This document shows positions 16,641 to 26,089 of a DNA stretch of 64,000 nt, piece by piece. This DNA comes from Kitasatospora sp. NBC_00240. Its GTDB lineage: Bacteria > Actinomycetota > Actinomycetes > Streptomycetales > Streptomycetaceae. The notes below the pieces were generated by a model. That model was not told the origin of the DNA and ran no database searches. It was given only the letters and a program-made list of their open reading frames with translations. How positions within the stretch are numbered: position 1 is the stretch's first letter; each line of letters starts with the position of its first letter. The DNA lies in contig NZ_JAPEMU010000001.1 in NCBI RefSeq assembly GCF_026342405.1, forward strand, positions 1,426,001 to 1,490,000, in the 5' to 3' direction. Both the position numbers and the translations under genes were made by a program.

Positions 16641-18008
16641 ATGGACGACCGAGCCTTCATGGCCACCGGATCCGATCGGGAATCCCGGTCCCGCAAGGGC
16701 GACCGGCGCTCGTACGTTCTCGACACCAGCGTGCTCCTGGCAGACCCTCTCGCCATGACGCGCTTCGAGGAGCACGAAGTCGTCCTGCCGGTGGTGGTGG
16801 TCACCGAGCTGGAGGCCAAGCGCCACCACCCCGAGCTGGGCTACTTCGCCCGCCAGGCACTGCGCCTGCTCGACGACTACCGGATCCGGCACGGCCGCCT
16901 CGACGAGCCGATCCCGGTAGGCGAACTCGGCGGCACCATCCGGGTGGAACTCAACCACTCCGACACGTCGATACTGCCCGCCGGCTACCGCATCGGCGGC
17001 GGCGAGGCGGACACCCGCATCCTCGCCGTCGCCCGCAACCTCCAGGCCGAGGGCTACGACGTCACCGTCGTCTCCAAAGACCTCCCGCTGCGCATCAAAG
17101 CCAGCTCGGTCGGCCTGCTCGCCGAGGAGTACCGCGCCGAACTCGCCTCCACCTCCGGCTGGACCGGCATGTCCGAACTCCACGTCTCCGGCGACCAGGT
17201 CGACGCCCTCTTCGGCGCCGGCCACGACCACACCGTCGAGGTCGACGGCGTCGACGAGCTCCCCGTCCACACCGGACTCGTCCTCACCTCCGAGCGCGGC
17301 AAGGCCCTGGGCCGCGTCGCCGGCGACGGCCGCGTCCGCCTCGTGCGCGGCGACCGCGAAGCCTTCGGCCTGCGCGGACGCAGCGCCGAACAACGCGTCG
17401 CCCTCGACCTGCTCCTCGACCCCGACGTCGGCATCGTCTCCATGGGCGGACGCGCCGGCACCGGCAAATCCGCCCTCGCCCTGTGCGCCGGACTCGAAGC
17501 CGTCCTGGAACGCCAGCAGCACCGCAAGGTGATGGTCTTCCGACCGCTCTACGCCGTCGGCGGCCAGGAACTCGGCTACCTCCCCGGCTCCGAGTCCGAG
17601 AAGATGAGCCCCTGGGCCCAGGCCGTCTTCGACACCCTCTCCGCCGTCACCACCCCCGACGTCATCGAGGAAGTCATCTCCCGCGGCATGCTGGAGGTCC
17701 TCCCCCTCACCCACATCCGCGGCCGCTCCCTGCACGACGCCTTCGTGATCGTCGACGAGGCCCAGTCGCTGGAACGCAACGTGCTGCTCACGGTCCTCTC
17801 CCGGATCGGCCAGGGCTCCCGCGTCGTCCTCACCCACGACGTCGCCCAGCGCGACAACCTCAGAGTCGGCCGCCACGACGGCGTCGTCGCCGTCGTCGAG
17901 AAGCTGAAGGGCCACCCGCTGTTCGCCCACATCACCCTCACCCGCTCCGAACGCTCCCCGATCGCCGCCCTGGTCACCGAGATGCTGGAGGACATCCAGC
18001 ACCCCTGA
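16641..18008 (+). CDS. phoH: PhoH-family ATPase with N-terminal PIN domain
   Basis: Cytoplasmic PIN-PhoH protein of 455 residues, the common actinomycete form (PhoH2 type, described as RNA helicase/RNase in mycobacteria). The PIN domain occupies about residues 24-150 with its acidic residues visible in [12 protein letters not shown] and [11 protein letters not shown], then [10 protein letters not shown] and [12 protein letters not shown]. The PhoH ATPase follows: Walker [15 protein letters not shown], then [18 protein letters not shown], Walker [13 protein letters not shown], and the arginine-finger region [24 protein letters not shown] precedes the ATG. No upstream antitoxin gene is apparent. 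A perfect 12-bp hairpin follows the stop. Confidence 0.93.
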   Translation: MDDRAFMATGSDRESRSRKGDRRSYVLDTSVLLADPLAMTRFEEHEVVLPVVVVTELEAKRHHPELGYFARQALRLLDDYRIRHGRLDEPIPVGELGGTIRVELNHSDTSILPAGYRIGGGEADTRILAVARNLQAEGYDVTVVSKDLPLRIKASSVGLLAEEYRAELASTSGWTGMSELHVSGDQVDALFGAGHDHTVEVDGVDELPVHTGLVLTSERGKALGRVAGDGRVRLVRGDREAFGLRGRSAEQRVALDLLLDPDVGIVSMGGRAGTGKSALALCAGLEAVLERQQHRKVMVFRPLYAVGGQELGYLPGSESEKMSPWAQAVFDTLSAVTTPDVIEEVISRGMLEVLPLTHIRGRSLHDAFVIVDEAQSLERNVLLTVLSRIGQGSRVVLTHDVAQRDNLRVGRHDGVVAVVEKLKGHPLFAHITLTRSERSPIAALVTEMLEDIQHP

Positions 18009-18026
18009 GCGCCACCCGTTCCGCGC

Positions 18027-18054
18027 GGAGCCGCAGCCCTGAGGCTGCGGCTCC
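18027..18054. terminator. Hairpin after phoH
   Basis: GGAGCCGCAGCC / GGCTGCGGCTCC, a perfect 12-bp stem with a CTGA loop, 18 bases after the phoH stop codon. Confidence 0.75.
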
Positions 18055-18304
18055 GTCGTCGTGCCGGGGCGGCTCCGGGCGGTGGCCCGTGGTGCGGCAC
18101 GGTCGCCGGGTGTCCTCGTTCCCCCACCCGGGTGGCACCTGATGGCCCAGCGCCCACCGCCCGGCCGCCGGCGCCACCGGGCGGTGCGTGCGCCGGGATC
18201 CGATGCCGCGTCACCCGTACAGCTCGTCAGAGTCGTCACCGCGGGCCGTTGCCGCTGACGATCTCTCCAAGAGCTGGACGCTACCCGGAACGAGGACCGA
18301 CGCG

Positions 18305-19678
18305 ATGACCCGACCGCTTCACCACCGACGGAACACGACCGCCCACCGAGGCCTGGTCGTGGCTGCGATAGCCATGGCCGGACTGCTCCCGATGGCCGCC
18401 ACACCGGCGAACGCGGCCGTGCCCGACCTGGTCGGCACGCACGGGCACGAACACCACCACGGCCACGGCCACGGACACGCCCACGGACACCGGCACGGCG
18501 AGGCCCGGCACGAGAGCCACCGGGGCGACCACCGCCGGGGCGACCACCGCCGGGGCGAGAACGTCAGCTCCGAGGAGGTGAGCGCCCCGGACACCGCTAC
18601 CGATGAGGACTGCACGTCGGGCGCACTGAGCCCGGAACTGGTCGCCAAGCTGGACGCGGCCATCCAGCAGACGATGAGCCAGACGGGTGTCCCCGGGGTG
18701 AGCGTCGGGATCTGGCTGCCCGGCCAGGGCCGCTACGTCAAGTCCTTCGGTGTCGCCGACAAGAAGACCGGCGCCCCGATGACCGAGGACCTCTACGTCC
18801 GGATCGGCAGCGAGACCAAGACCTTCACCGCCACCGCGCTGCTGGAGCTGGTCGACGAGGGCCTGGTCGGGCTGGACGACCCCATCTCGTGGTACGTGAG
18901 CGGCGTCCCGAACGGTGACAACATCACCATCCGCAACCTGGCCGAGATGCGCAGCGGCCTGTTCCCCTACTCCGCGGACCCGGACTTCATCACGGCGCTG
19001 GAGTCGGACCCGACCAAGCCCTTCACCCCCGAGCAGCTGCTCGCCTACGGGTACAAGCACCCCAACCTCAGCGGGCCGGGGACGCAGTTCGTCTACAACA
19101 ACAGCAACTACATCCTGCTCGGCCTGGTGGTCGAGAAGGTGAGCGGCACCCCGCTCGCCGAGTTCATCCACGACCGGGTGACGGGGCCGAGCGGCCTGGA
19201 GCACACGCTCTTCCCCAAGGGGGCCGAGTTCCCGTCGCCGCACGCGCACGGCTACACCGACCAGACCCCGACCGGCGCGGTCGTGGACGCCACGGACTGG
19301 AACCCGAGCTGGGGCTGGGCCGCCGGGGCGATGATCTCCACCCTGGACGACCTCAAGCGCTGGGCCAAGATCGTCGCGACCGGCGAGCTGCTCTCCCCCG
19401 AGACGCAGGCGCAGCGCACCAAGTTCCTGCCCACCCCACTTGCCGGCGCGGGCTACGGGCTCGGCCTCTTCGACATCCAGGGGTGGATCGGCCACAACGG
19501 CTCGCTGCCCGGCTACGAGAGCCTCACCCTCTACATGCCGGAGACCGGAGCGACCCTCGTGGTCGTCCTCAACACCGACATCCTCACCCAGGGCAGTGAG
19601 CCGAGCACCCTCTTCGGCAAGGCCCTGACCAGCCTGGTGACGCCGGACAACGTCTTCTTCATCCCCGCCGTGAAGTAG
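18305..19678 (+). CDS. Secreted serine hydrolase (class C beta-lactamase/DD-peptidase family) with His-rich segment
   Basis: Exported penicillin-binding-protein-like hydrolase of 457 residues, related to the D-alanyl-D-alanine carboxypeptidases and esterases of the beta-lactamase class C fold. It has a signal peptide (LVVAAIAMAGLLPMAATPANA), the SxxK nucleophile motif SETK, the Y-x-N-like YNNSNY, and HNGS in place of KTG near the C terminus. Between signal peptide and catalytic domain (about residues 43-80) lies an unusual stretch dense in His, with GHGHGHAHGHRHG and a repeated RGDHR, which could bind metal ions. GAGGA lies upstream of the ATG. The gene converges with the GH43 gene over a shared terminator. 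Substrate unknown. Confidence 0.88.
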   Translation: MTRPLHHRRNTTAHRGLVVAAIAMAGLLPMAATPANAAVPDLVGTHGHEHHHGHGHGHAHGHRHGEARHESHRGDHRRGDHRRGENVSSEEVSAPDTATDEDCTSGALSPELVAKLDAAIQQTMSQTGVPGVSVGIWLPGQGRYVKSFGVADKKTGAPMTEDLYVRIGSETKTFTATALLELVDEGLVGLDDPISWYVSGVPNGDNITIRNLAEMRSGLFPYSADPDFITALESDPTKPFTPEQLLAYGYKHPNLSGPGTQFVYNNSNYILLGLVVEKVSGTPLAEFIHDRVTGPSGLEHTLFPKGAEFPSPHAHGYTDQTPTGAVVDATDWNPSWGWAAGAMISTLDDLKRWAKIVATGELLSPETQAQRTKFLPTPLAGAGYGLGLFDIQGWIGHNGSLPGYESLTLYMPETGATLVVVLNTDILTQGSEPSTLFGKALTSLVTPDNVFFIPAVK

Positions 19679-19746
19679 CCCTCCCCCCGCGCTGTGCGGA
19701 CGCCGTGGCCGACGACCGGCCGCCCGCGCACATCCCCGCGGTGGCG

Positions 19747-19780
19747 CGGAGCGCCCCGGGCCCCGGCCCGGGGCGCTCCG
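19747..19780. terminator. Bidirectional terminator between convergent genes
   Basis: Perfect 14-bp inverted repeat CGGAGCGCCCCGGG / CCCGGGGCGCTCCG with a 6-base loop, lying between the stop codons of the serine hydrolase (plus) and the GH43-CBM42 gene (minus). Confidence 0.75.
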
Positions 19781-19794
19781 CCGTGCGGGGGATG

Positions 19795-21249
19795 TCACTG
19801 CTGGTAGAAGGTGGCGTCGGCCTTGTCGAGGGCGGTGCTCAGGGCCTGGGTCCGGAGCAGGTAGTCGTAGTGCCGGACGTACTGGCCGGCGGCGGCGTAG
19901 GACTCGTAGGAGACGCCGGCCGCGTCGGCCAGTCCGGCGCGCTGGTAGAAGCTCGCGCTGTTGGCGAAGGCCGCGGTGCCGTCGTTCTTGTCGACCCAGA
20001 CCTCGCCGCCCGCGCGGGTGCGCAGGTAGTAGCCGGGGAAGTTGGCGGACTCCAGCGAGACGGTGCCGCTGCCGGCGAGGCCGGTGACGGTCCGGAACTG
20101 GGAGTCGGCGAGGTTGGTGACGTTCGACTCCAGCTTCGCCCGGTAGTCGAAGTGCCGGATGTAGAGGCCGGGGAAGTTGTAGGAGGACAGCCGCACGGGT
20201 GTGGCGCCGTCGGCGACCGGGATGCCGAAGTTGGGGGTGCCGTCGGCGTTCCAGTACAGCTTCTGCACCCGGGTACGCCGGTTCGGGTCGTTCAACGGGT
20301 CGCCGGTGATGTCCTTGTAGGAGCGGTCGTGGTAGACGAGGATGTCGCTCCTACCGTCCTCGGAGACGGTGAACTGGTTGTGGCCGGGCCCGTACTGGCC
20401 GGTGGCGGCGTTGCTGGTGAAGACCGGGGTGGGGCTCTTCGTCCAGGACGCGGGGTTGAGCAGGTCGGCGGTCGCGGAGGCGCTGAGCAGGCCCAGGCAG
20501 TAGTTGGAGTCCGTCGCGGAGGCGGAGTAGGAGAGGAACACCCTGCCGTCGTGCTGAATCACGGCCGGGCCCTCGTTGACCTTGTAGCCGACCGTCTCCC
20601 AGCTCAGCGTGGGCACGGTGAGCCTGACCGGGGTGCCGGAGATCGTCCACGGATTCGCCAGCTTGGCGATGTAGACGTTGGAGTTGGTGGCGATCGCCGG
20701 GTCCTGCTGCGCCCAACTGAGGTAGCGGACGCCGCCCACGGTGAAGGTGGTCGCGTCGAGGGTGAAGCTGTCCATCGGGGTGGCGATCTGCCCCTTCTCC
20801 GTCCAGGCGGCGGTCAGGGGGTTGGCGCCGGTGCCCTCCAGGACGTAACTGCGGATCCGCCACTGGTCGGTGGAGGACCCTGCGGCGAAGTAGACGTACC
20901 ACTTGCCGTCGATGAAGTGGATCTCCGGGGCCCAGATGTGATTGGCCATCGGGCCGGTGGCGTGGTGCGTCCAGACGACCGTCTCGGGGGCGGTGGCGAG
21001 GCCCTGGATGGTGGTGGTGCGGCGCAGCACGATGCGGTCGTACTCGGGGACGGTGGCGGTGAAGTAGTAGTAGCCGTCGGTGTGCTTGTAGATCTGGGCG
21101 TCGGCGCGCTGGGCGGCGATCGTGTTGGTGTAGACGGCTGCGGGCGAGGCCGGGACGGCCGCCAGCGCGGGCGGGGGCAGCAGCAGGGCCGCCAGCACCG
21201 CGGTCGCGGCTGCGGCGGAGGTTCGGGACAGGATGCGCGGTGCGGGCAT
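19795..21249 (-). CDS. Secreted GH43 exo-alpha-1,5-L-arabinofuranosidase with CBM42
   Basis: Secreted arabinan-trimming enzyme of 484 residues. The signal peptide (AAAATAVLAALLLPPPALA) is followed by a five-bladed GH43 propeller. The three catalytic acids are visible as Asp in RADAQIYKHTDG, Asp in FTLDATTF and Glu in KVNEGPAVIQHDG. The C-terminal third is an AbfB/CBM42 arabinose-binding beta-trefoil with YNFPGLYIRHFDY, ANFPGYYLRTRAG and AAAGQYVRHYDY. This architecture matches the GH43 exo-1,5-alpha-L-arabinofuranosidase with CBM42 characterised in S. avermitilis (recalled, not checked). ATG 21249 has GAGGAG upstream. No operator of its own is seen; it may be read from the GH43-CBM13 gene 328 bp upstream. 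Confidence 0.9.
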   Translation of the reverse strand: MPAPRILSRTSAAAATAVLAALLLPPPALAAVPASPAAVYTNTIAAQRADAQIYKHTDGYYYFTATVPEYDRIVLRRTTTIQGLATAPETVVWTHHATGPMANHIWAPEIHFIDGKWYVYFAAGSSTDQWRIRSYVLEGTGANPLTAAWTEKGQIATPMDSFTLDATTFTVGGVRYLSWAQQDPAIATNSNVYIAKLANPWTISGTPVRLTVPTLSWETVGYKVNEGPAVIQHDGRVFLSYSASATDSNYCLGLLSASATADLLNPASWTKSPTPVFTSNAATGQYGPGHNQFTVSEDGRSDILVYHDRSYKDITGDPLNDPNRRTRVQKLYWNADGTPNFGIPVADGATPVRLSSYNFPGLYIRHFDYRAKLESNVTNLADSQFRTVTGLAGSGTVSLESANFPGYYLRTRAGGEVWVDKNDGTAAFANSASFYQRAGLADAAGVSYESYAAAGQYVRHYDYLLRTQALSTALDKADATFYQQ

Positions 21250-21381
21250 GGGGGGCTCCTCGGAGGGTCCGCGGTGTCGGGGCCACGGGGCGGGTTCGGC
21301 GGGTGGGGCGGCCGGCCAGGGGCGTACGGGCGGGTGGTCGGGCGCAGTGGCGCCGGGTGCCGTGACGAGGTGGGGTGGGGC

Positions 21382-21465
21382 GGCCGGGACCGGTCGGGGC
21401 ACGTCGCACGGTCCCGGCCGGTGGGCCGGAGGCTCCCCTCCTGGGGCCTCCGGCCCGCTTCGGGG
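21382..21465. repeat. Dispersed hairpin repeat, copy A
   Basis: About 52 bp (21382-21433) nearly identical to 35366-35417. It contains the stem GGCCGGGACCG / CGGTCCCGGCC and is followed by a second hairpin GGGCCGGAGGC / GCCTCCGGCCC. Both genomic copies lie 150-250 bp downstream of a minus-strand GH43 gene, so it probably acts as a terminator. Confidence 0.6.
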
Positions 21466-21472
21466 CCGGCTG

Positions 21473-21577
21473 GACAGGGGTACGGCCGGGCAGGGCGGCC
21501 GGACAGGGGTACGGCCGGGCAGGGCGGCCGGACAGGGGTACGGCCGGGCAGGGGTGGGGTACGGCCGGGCAGGGCGG
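21473..21577. repeat. Tandem repeat, 29-bp unit
   Basis: Unit GTACGGCCGGGCAGGGCGGC plus CGGACAGGG starts at 21480, 21509 and 21538, with a shortened fourth copy at 21559. It lies directly after the stop codon of the GH43-CBM13 gene. No coding sense; likely slippage-prone intergenic DNA. Confidence 0.75.
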
Positions 21578-23068
21578 TCAGTTCGCGGTGATCTGCCACT
21601 GCTGGCAGGCGTTGTTCAGCCAGGTCCACTGCCGGACGTCGGTGCCGTCCGCGGAGCCGCAGTTGGCGACGTCGGCGACCTTGCCGCTGCCGGCGCCGGC
21701 GATCCGCACCCAGCCGCCGGTGTCGCTGGTGATCAGGCGGAACCGCTGGCAGGTGTTGTTCAGCCAGGACCACTGCCGCAGGTCGGCGCCGTCCGCGGCC
21801 GAGCAGTTGGCGACGTCCAGCACCTTGCCGCTCGCGACGTTCACCAGGCGGCTGGTGTCGTCCGCCTGGTCCTCGACGCGCCACCTCTGCGCACCTGCGC
21901 CGTTGCAGGTCCAGAGCCGGACGTCCGCCCCGTCCGCGGCCGAACCGTCCGCCAGGTCGAGGCACTTGCCGGTGGCCCGGTTGGTGAAGGTGTACGAGAC
22001 CGGGGTGGCGGCGCTCTCGCCGGCCGGGCCCGCGAGGGAGGTGCCGGTGCCGACGGGGGTGCCGAAGTTCGGGGTGCCGTCGGCGTTCCAGCCGAACTTC
22101 TGCGCCCGGGTGGTGCGGCCGTTGCCGCAGCCGCCGGTCGCCGAGTCGTTGGCGTGGTAGACGATCCAGTTCTCGGTGCCGTCCGGGGAGGTGAAGAAGC
22201 CGTTGTGGCCCGGCGCGTAGACGCCGGCGGCGTCGTTGCGCTGGAAGACCGGGGTCGGCTTCTTCGTCCAGGACGAGGCCGACAGCGGGTCGGTGCCGGT
22301 GAGTTCGAGCAGGCCGAGCTTGTAGTCCGGGGTGCCGCAGAAGCTGGCGGAGAAGGTCAGGAAGGTCCGGCCGTCGTGGTAGAGCGGTTCGGGGCCCTCG
22401 TTGACCCCGAGTCCGACCGTCTCCCAGGCCAGGGTGGGCGAGGAGAACACGGTGAAGGCGCCACTGACCGTGTAGGGGTTGGACATCGGCGCGATCACCA
22501 GGCTCTGCGGGCTGCCGTTGACGGAGCCGCTGCCGACCACGTAGAGCGAGCTGCCGACGGTGAGCACGCTGGCGTCGATCAGCCAGCCGCCGGGGTTCAA
22601 CTGCGGCCCGGTAAGCGTGTTCCGGTAGACGTACGGGCCGGTCGGGTCGGTGCCGACGCTCTCCAGCACGTGGGTGCGCTGCGAGTCGCAGCAGCTCGCA
22701 CCCACCGCGCCGGCCGAGTAGTAGAGGTACCAGTGGCCGTTGAAGAAGTGGATCTCCGGCGCCCAGATGTTGGTGCCGCGCGAGGGGGTGGAGTCCTGCC
22801 AGACCTGGACGCTGGGGGCGGCGGCGAGCCCGGCCAGGGTCGGCGACTTGCGCATGGTCAGCGTGTCCGAGAACGAGGTGCTGATCAGGTAGTAGTTCCC
22901 GTTCCAGTACTCCAGCCAGGGGTCCGCGCCCTTCTGGGACTTGACCGGGTTGGTGTAGGTGCGGCCGGCGGCCGCGTCGGCCGTGCCGGGCTGGGCGATC
23001 AGCGCGCAGAGCAGGGCGAGCAGCGCGATCGCCGCGGCGATCCAGGTGCGCGGGTGGGGGCGGGTCAC
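21578..23068 (-). CDS. Secreted GH43 arabinanase/arabinofuranosidase with CBM13
   Basis: Secreted GH43 enzyme of 496 residues. The signal peptide (AAAIALLALLCALIAQPGTADA) precedes a propeller with Asp in KGADPWLEYWNG, Asp in WLIDASVLTVG and Glu in GVNEGPEPLYHDG, the same spacing as in the neighbouring GH43-CBM42 enzyme; APEIHFFNGHWYLYYSAG is also shared. From about residue 360 a ricin-type CBM13 trefoil follows with three repeats (TGKCLDLADG, SGKVLDVANC, SGKVADVANC, each ending QRW, QRF or QQW). The start is GTG with GAAAGG upstream. A type 1 operator and promoter lie 250 bp upstream, overlapping the end of galM. Probable role: release of arabinose or short arabino-oligosaccharides from arabinan or arabinogalactan side chains. 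Confidence 0.88.
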   Translation of the reverse strand: MTRPHPRTWIAAAIALLALLCALIAQPGTADAAAGRTYTNPVKSQKGADPWLEYWNGNYYLISTSFSDTLTMRKSPTLAGLAAAPSVQVWQDSTPSRGTNIWAPEIHFFNGHWYLYYSAGAVGASCCDSQRTHVLESVGTDPTGPYVYRNTLTGPQLNPGGWLIDASVLTVGSSLYVVGSGSVNGSPQSLVIAPMSNPYTVSGAFTVFSSPTLAWETVGLGVNEGPEPLYHDGRTFLTFSASFCGTPDYKLGLLELTGTDPLSASSWTKKPTPVFQRNDAAGVYAPGHNGFFTSPDGTENWIVYHANDSATGGCGNGRTTRAQKFGWNADGTPNFGTPVGTGTSLAGPAGESAATPVSYTFTNRATGKCLDLADGSAADGADVRLWTCNGAGAQRWRVEDQADDTSRLVNVASGKVLDVANCSAADGADLRQWSWLNNTCQRFRLITSDTGGWVRIAGAGSGKVADVANCGSADGTDVRQWTWLNNACQQWQITAN

Positions 23069-23317
23069 AGGTGTGCCTTTCGGGCTCTCGGGCGCCGCCC
23101 GCGCATGGGGGTGCGGCGCTCCGCTGGGACGCGACGGGGTGTGGTCCGGCGCGGCGGTCGCCTCCGCGCGGGCGCCGGTGGCTGCCCTGCCGGGAGGCGG
23201 GAGAGGACGCGAGCCGGACGTGCCCGATCCGGGATTCGCGCCAGGGGCAGCCGTCGGGCTGCCGGTCGGTACGGGACCGCACTCCCGGGTTCATCGCCCG
23301 GGCGGCGGCTCTCCACG

Positions 23318-23346
23318 ATTGTTAACGCTCACACTTTGTCGGTCAA
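23318..23346 (-). promoter_or_regulatory. Arabinose-regulon promoter and operator 1 (GH43-CBM13 gene)
   Basis: Operator TTGTTAACGCTCACAC at 23319-23334. On the minus strand TTGACC (23346-23341) is followed after 16 bases by TAACAAT (23324-23318), so the operator fills the spacer and -10. The -35 hexamer spans the stop codon of galM (23345-23343). Confidence 0.8.
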
Positions 23347-24443
23347 GAGAGCGGACCGAAATCCCCCACGGCGAAGCGGTAGACCGTGGTGGAGCGGTAG
23401 TGCTCCCCCGGGCGCAGGACGGTGGAGGGGTAATCGGGGCGGTTCGGGGAGTCGGGGAAGTGCTGGGTCTCCAGGGCGACCCCGGCGAAGGCCGGGTAGC
23501 GCCGCCCGGACGGGCCGCGCAGCGAGCCGTCGAAGAGATTGCCGGTGTAGACCTGGAGGCCGGGCTCGGTGGTGAGGCACTCCAGCCGGCGGCCGCTCGC
23601 CGGGTGCCACAGGGTCGCCACCCGGCGGAGAGCGCCGTCTGCGGGCTCGCGCAGCACCCAGTTGTGGTCGAACCCACCTCCTGCCAAGACCAGTTGGGGA
23701 TCGGCGGCGGCCAGGATCCGCCCGAGCGTACGAGGCCGGGTGAGGTCGAAGGGGGTTCCCTCGACGGGTGCGGGCGGCCCCAGCGGTACGATTCCGGCGT
23801 CCACCGGCAGGTAGTGGTCGGCCTCCACCTGCAGCGCATGGTCCAGGACGGTGCCGTCGCCCTCGCCGGCCAGGTTGAGGTAGGCGTGGTTGGTGAGGTT
23901 GACGACGGTCGGCGCGTCGGTGACGGCGGCGTACTCGACGGTGAGAGCGCCGTGGGCGTCGAGGAGGTAGGTCACCTGCGCGGTGAGGGCGCCGGGGAAT
24001 CCCTGGTCGCCCGCCGGGCTGTGCAGGGTGAGCCGCACCCCGGAGCCGGCCGGGCCGTGGGCCTCGGCGGCCTCCCAGAGCCGGGTCGCGAAGCCGTCCG
24101 GGCCGCCGTGCAGGGTGTGGCCGCCGTGACCGCCGGACTGGTCCGGCAGGCTGTGCAGGACTCCGTCCAACGGAAGCCGGCCGTGCGCGATCCGGTTGGC
24201 GTACCGGCCGATCGTCGCCCCGAAGTAGGCCGCCCCGCCGAGAAGTTCAGCCATGGTCGGGCCGGCCAGCAGCACGTTGGCGCGCCGCCCGTGGCGGTCC
24301 GGCGCGTGCAGGGCCTGCAGCCGGGCCCCGAGGGTGAGCACCTCGGCGGTCACCGCCCCGCCCGCGCCGAGCGTCCAGCGCTCCACGGTCCGTCCGTCGG
24401 GGAGGGTGGCCCAGTGCTCGCGGCGAATGGCGGGGATGGTCAT
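23343..24443 (-). CDS. galM: Aldose 1-epimerase (mutarotase)
   Basis: Interconverts alpha and beta anomers of aldoses such as L-arabinose and galactose; cytoplasmic, 366 residues, no signal. GalM signatures are visible: GRYANRIAHGRL near the N terminus, GGPDGFATRLWE, the catalytic His region TNHAYLNLAGEG, FDHNWVL, and the catalytic Glu region TTEPGLQVYTGNLF. It is the last gene after araB-araD-araA on the same strand, 126 bp behind araA with a 9-bp hairpin (24520-24554) between, and is probably part of that transcript. This placement suggests it supplies AraA with the reactive arabinose anomer. Confidence 0.93.
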   Translation of the reverse strand: MTIPAIRREHWATLPDGRTVERWTLGAGGAVTAEVLTLGARLQALHAPDRHGRRANVLLAGPTMAELLGGAAYFGATIGRYANRIAHGRLPLDGVLHSLPDQSGGHGGHTLHGGPDGFATRLWEAAEAHGPAGSGVRLTLHSPAGDQGFPGALTAQVTYLLDAHGALTVEYAAVTDAPTVVNLTNHAYLNLAGEGDGTVLDHALQVEADHYLPVDAGIVPLGPPAPVEGTPFDLTRPRTLGRILAAADPQLVLAGGGFDHNWVLREPADGALRRVATLWHPASGRRLECLTTEPGLQVYTGNLFDGSLRGPSGRRYPAFAGVALETQHFPDSPNRPDYPSTVLRPGEHYRSTTVYRFAVGDFGPLS

Positions 24444-24569
24444 GGGGTGGTCGTCCGTCCTCTGTGCGCGGGAGGGGAGGGGCGTACCCGCGCGCGGGGC
24501 GCGGGGGCCCGAAAGGCTGCTGGGGCCGGCCCCGGAATCCGAGGGCGGCCCCAGCACGAAGGCGATCGC

Positions 24570-26075
24570 TCAGAAGCCCTGGGCGAGGCGGTGGTAGGCC
24601 TGGTTCCAGCGCAGCTCGCGGGTGAACTGCCGCATGGTGGTGCCGGCGTCGATCACCACCAGCTCGGTGCCGATCATCTCGGCGAGGTCGTCCAGCTCCT
24701 CGGTGCCGATCGCGCTGGAGAGCACGGTGTGGTGCGGGCCGCCGGCCGTGAGCCAGGCCTCGGTGGAGGTCCGCAGGTCGGGGCGGGGCTGCCAGACCGC
24801 CCGGGCGACGGGGAGGTTGGGCAGCGGCTCGTTCGGCTCGACGACGTCTATCTCGTTGGCGACGAGGCGGAACCGGTCGCCCATGTCGGCCATCCCGACC
24901 ACCACGGCCGGGCCGGTGGCGGCGTCGAAGACCAGGCGGACCGGGTCCTCGCGGCCGCCGATGCCGAGCGGGTGGATCTCGCAGGACGGGGTGGTGGAGG
25001 CGATCGAGGGGCAGACCTCCAGCATGTGCGCGCCGAGGATCAACTCCCGCCCGGGCTCCAGGTGGTAGGTGTAGTCCTCCATGAAGGAGGTGCCGCCGGG
25101 CAGGCCCTGCGCCACGGTCTTGAGGGTGCGCAGCAGGACGGAGGTCTTCCAGTCGCCCTCGCCGCCGAAGCCGTAGCCGTCGGCCATCAGGCGCTGGACG
25201 GCCAGGCCGGGCAGCTGGCGCAGGCCGCCGAGGTCCTCGAAGTTGGTGGTGAAGGCGCCGAAGCCGCCCTCGGCGAGGAAGCCGCGCAGGCCGAGTTCGA
25301 TCCGGGCGGCGTAGCGCAGGGAGTCGTGGCGCTCGCCGCCGGCGCGCAGCTGAGGGGCGAGGCGGTAGCTGTCCTCGTACTCCTTGACGAGTTCGGTGAC
25401 ATCGGCGTCGGTGCTCGCGTCGACGGCCGCGACCAGGTCGTTGACGCCGTAGGTGTTGACGGAGACGCCGAGGCGCAGCTGGGCCTCGACCTTGTCGCCC
25501 TCGGTGACCGCGACGTCGCGCATGTTGTCGCCGAAGCGGGCGAGCTTGAGGGTGGCCAGTTCGGCGCGGCCGGCAGCGGCGCGGGCCCAGGCGGCGATCC
25601 GGCGGGCGGTGGCGGGGTCGGAGGCGTGGCCGGCGACGGTCTTGCGGGCGACGCCGAGGCGGGACTGGATGTAGCCGAACTCGCGGTCGCCGTGGGCGGC
25701 CTGGTTCAGGTTCATGAAGTCCATGTCGATGGTGGACCAGGGCAGGTGGACGTTGGCCTGGGTGTGCAGGTGGAGCAGGGGCTTGCGCAGGGCGTCGAGT
25801 CCGGCGATCCACATCTTGGCCGGGGAGAAGGTGTGCATCCAGGCGATCAGGCCGACGCAGGTGTCGTCGGCGTTGGCGTCCAGACAGGTGCGGCGGATCG
25901 CGGCGGCGTCGGTGAGGACAGGCTTCCAGACGATCCGGACGGGCATGCCGGCGGCGGCGACGGTGTCGGCGACCTCACGGGACTGCTCGGCGACCTGGCG
26001 CAGGGTGTCCTCGCCGTAGAGGCCCTGGCTGCCGGTCAGGAACCAGATCTCGCGGGCTTCGGTGCTGTGCGTCAT
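24570..26075 (-). CDS. araA: L-arabinose isomerase
   Basis: Converts L-arabinose to L-ribulose; Mn-dependent, cytoplasmic, 501 residues, the usual length. Family signatures include [20 protein letters not shown] at the N terminus, [57 protein letters not shown] and [26 protein letters not shown] (outlined); metal ligands Glu and His lie in these blocks. ATG 26075 is chosen over a start at 26093 because AAGGAGAA sits 8 bases upstream. It follows araD by 14 bp, so it is co-transcribed in araB-araD-araA-galM. Confidence 0.97.
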   Translation of the reverse strand: MTHSTEAREIWFLTGSQGLYGEDTLRQVAEQSREVADTVAAAGMPVRIVWKPVLTDAAAIRRTCLDANADDTCVGLIAWMHTFSPAKMWIAGLDALRKPLLHLHTQANVHLPWSTIDMDFMNLNQAAHGDREFGYIQSRLGVARKTVAGHASDPATARRIAAWARAAAGRAELATLKLARFGDNMRDVAVTEGDKVEAQLRLGVSVNTYGVNDLVAAVDASTDADVTELVKEYEDSYRLAPQLRAGGERHDSLRYAARIELGLRGFLAEGGFGAFTTNFEDLGGLRQLPGLAVQRLMADGYGFGGEGDWKTSVLLRTLKTVAQGLPGGTSFMEDYTYHLEPGRELILGAHMLEVCPSIASTTPSCEIHPLGIGGREDPVRLVFDAATGPAVVVGMADMGDRFRLVANEIDVVEPNEPLPNLPVARAVWQPRPDLRTSTEAWLTAGGPHHTVLSSAIGTEELDDLAEMIGTELVVIDAGTTMRQFTRELRWNQAYHRLAQGF

Positions 26076-26089
26076 GGGGTGGTTCTCCT

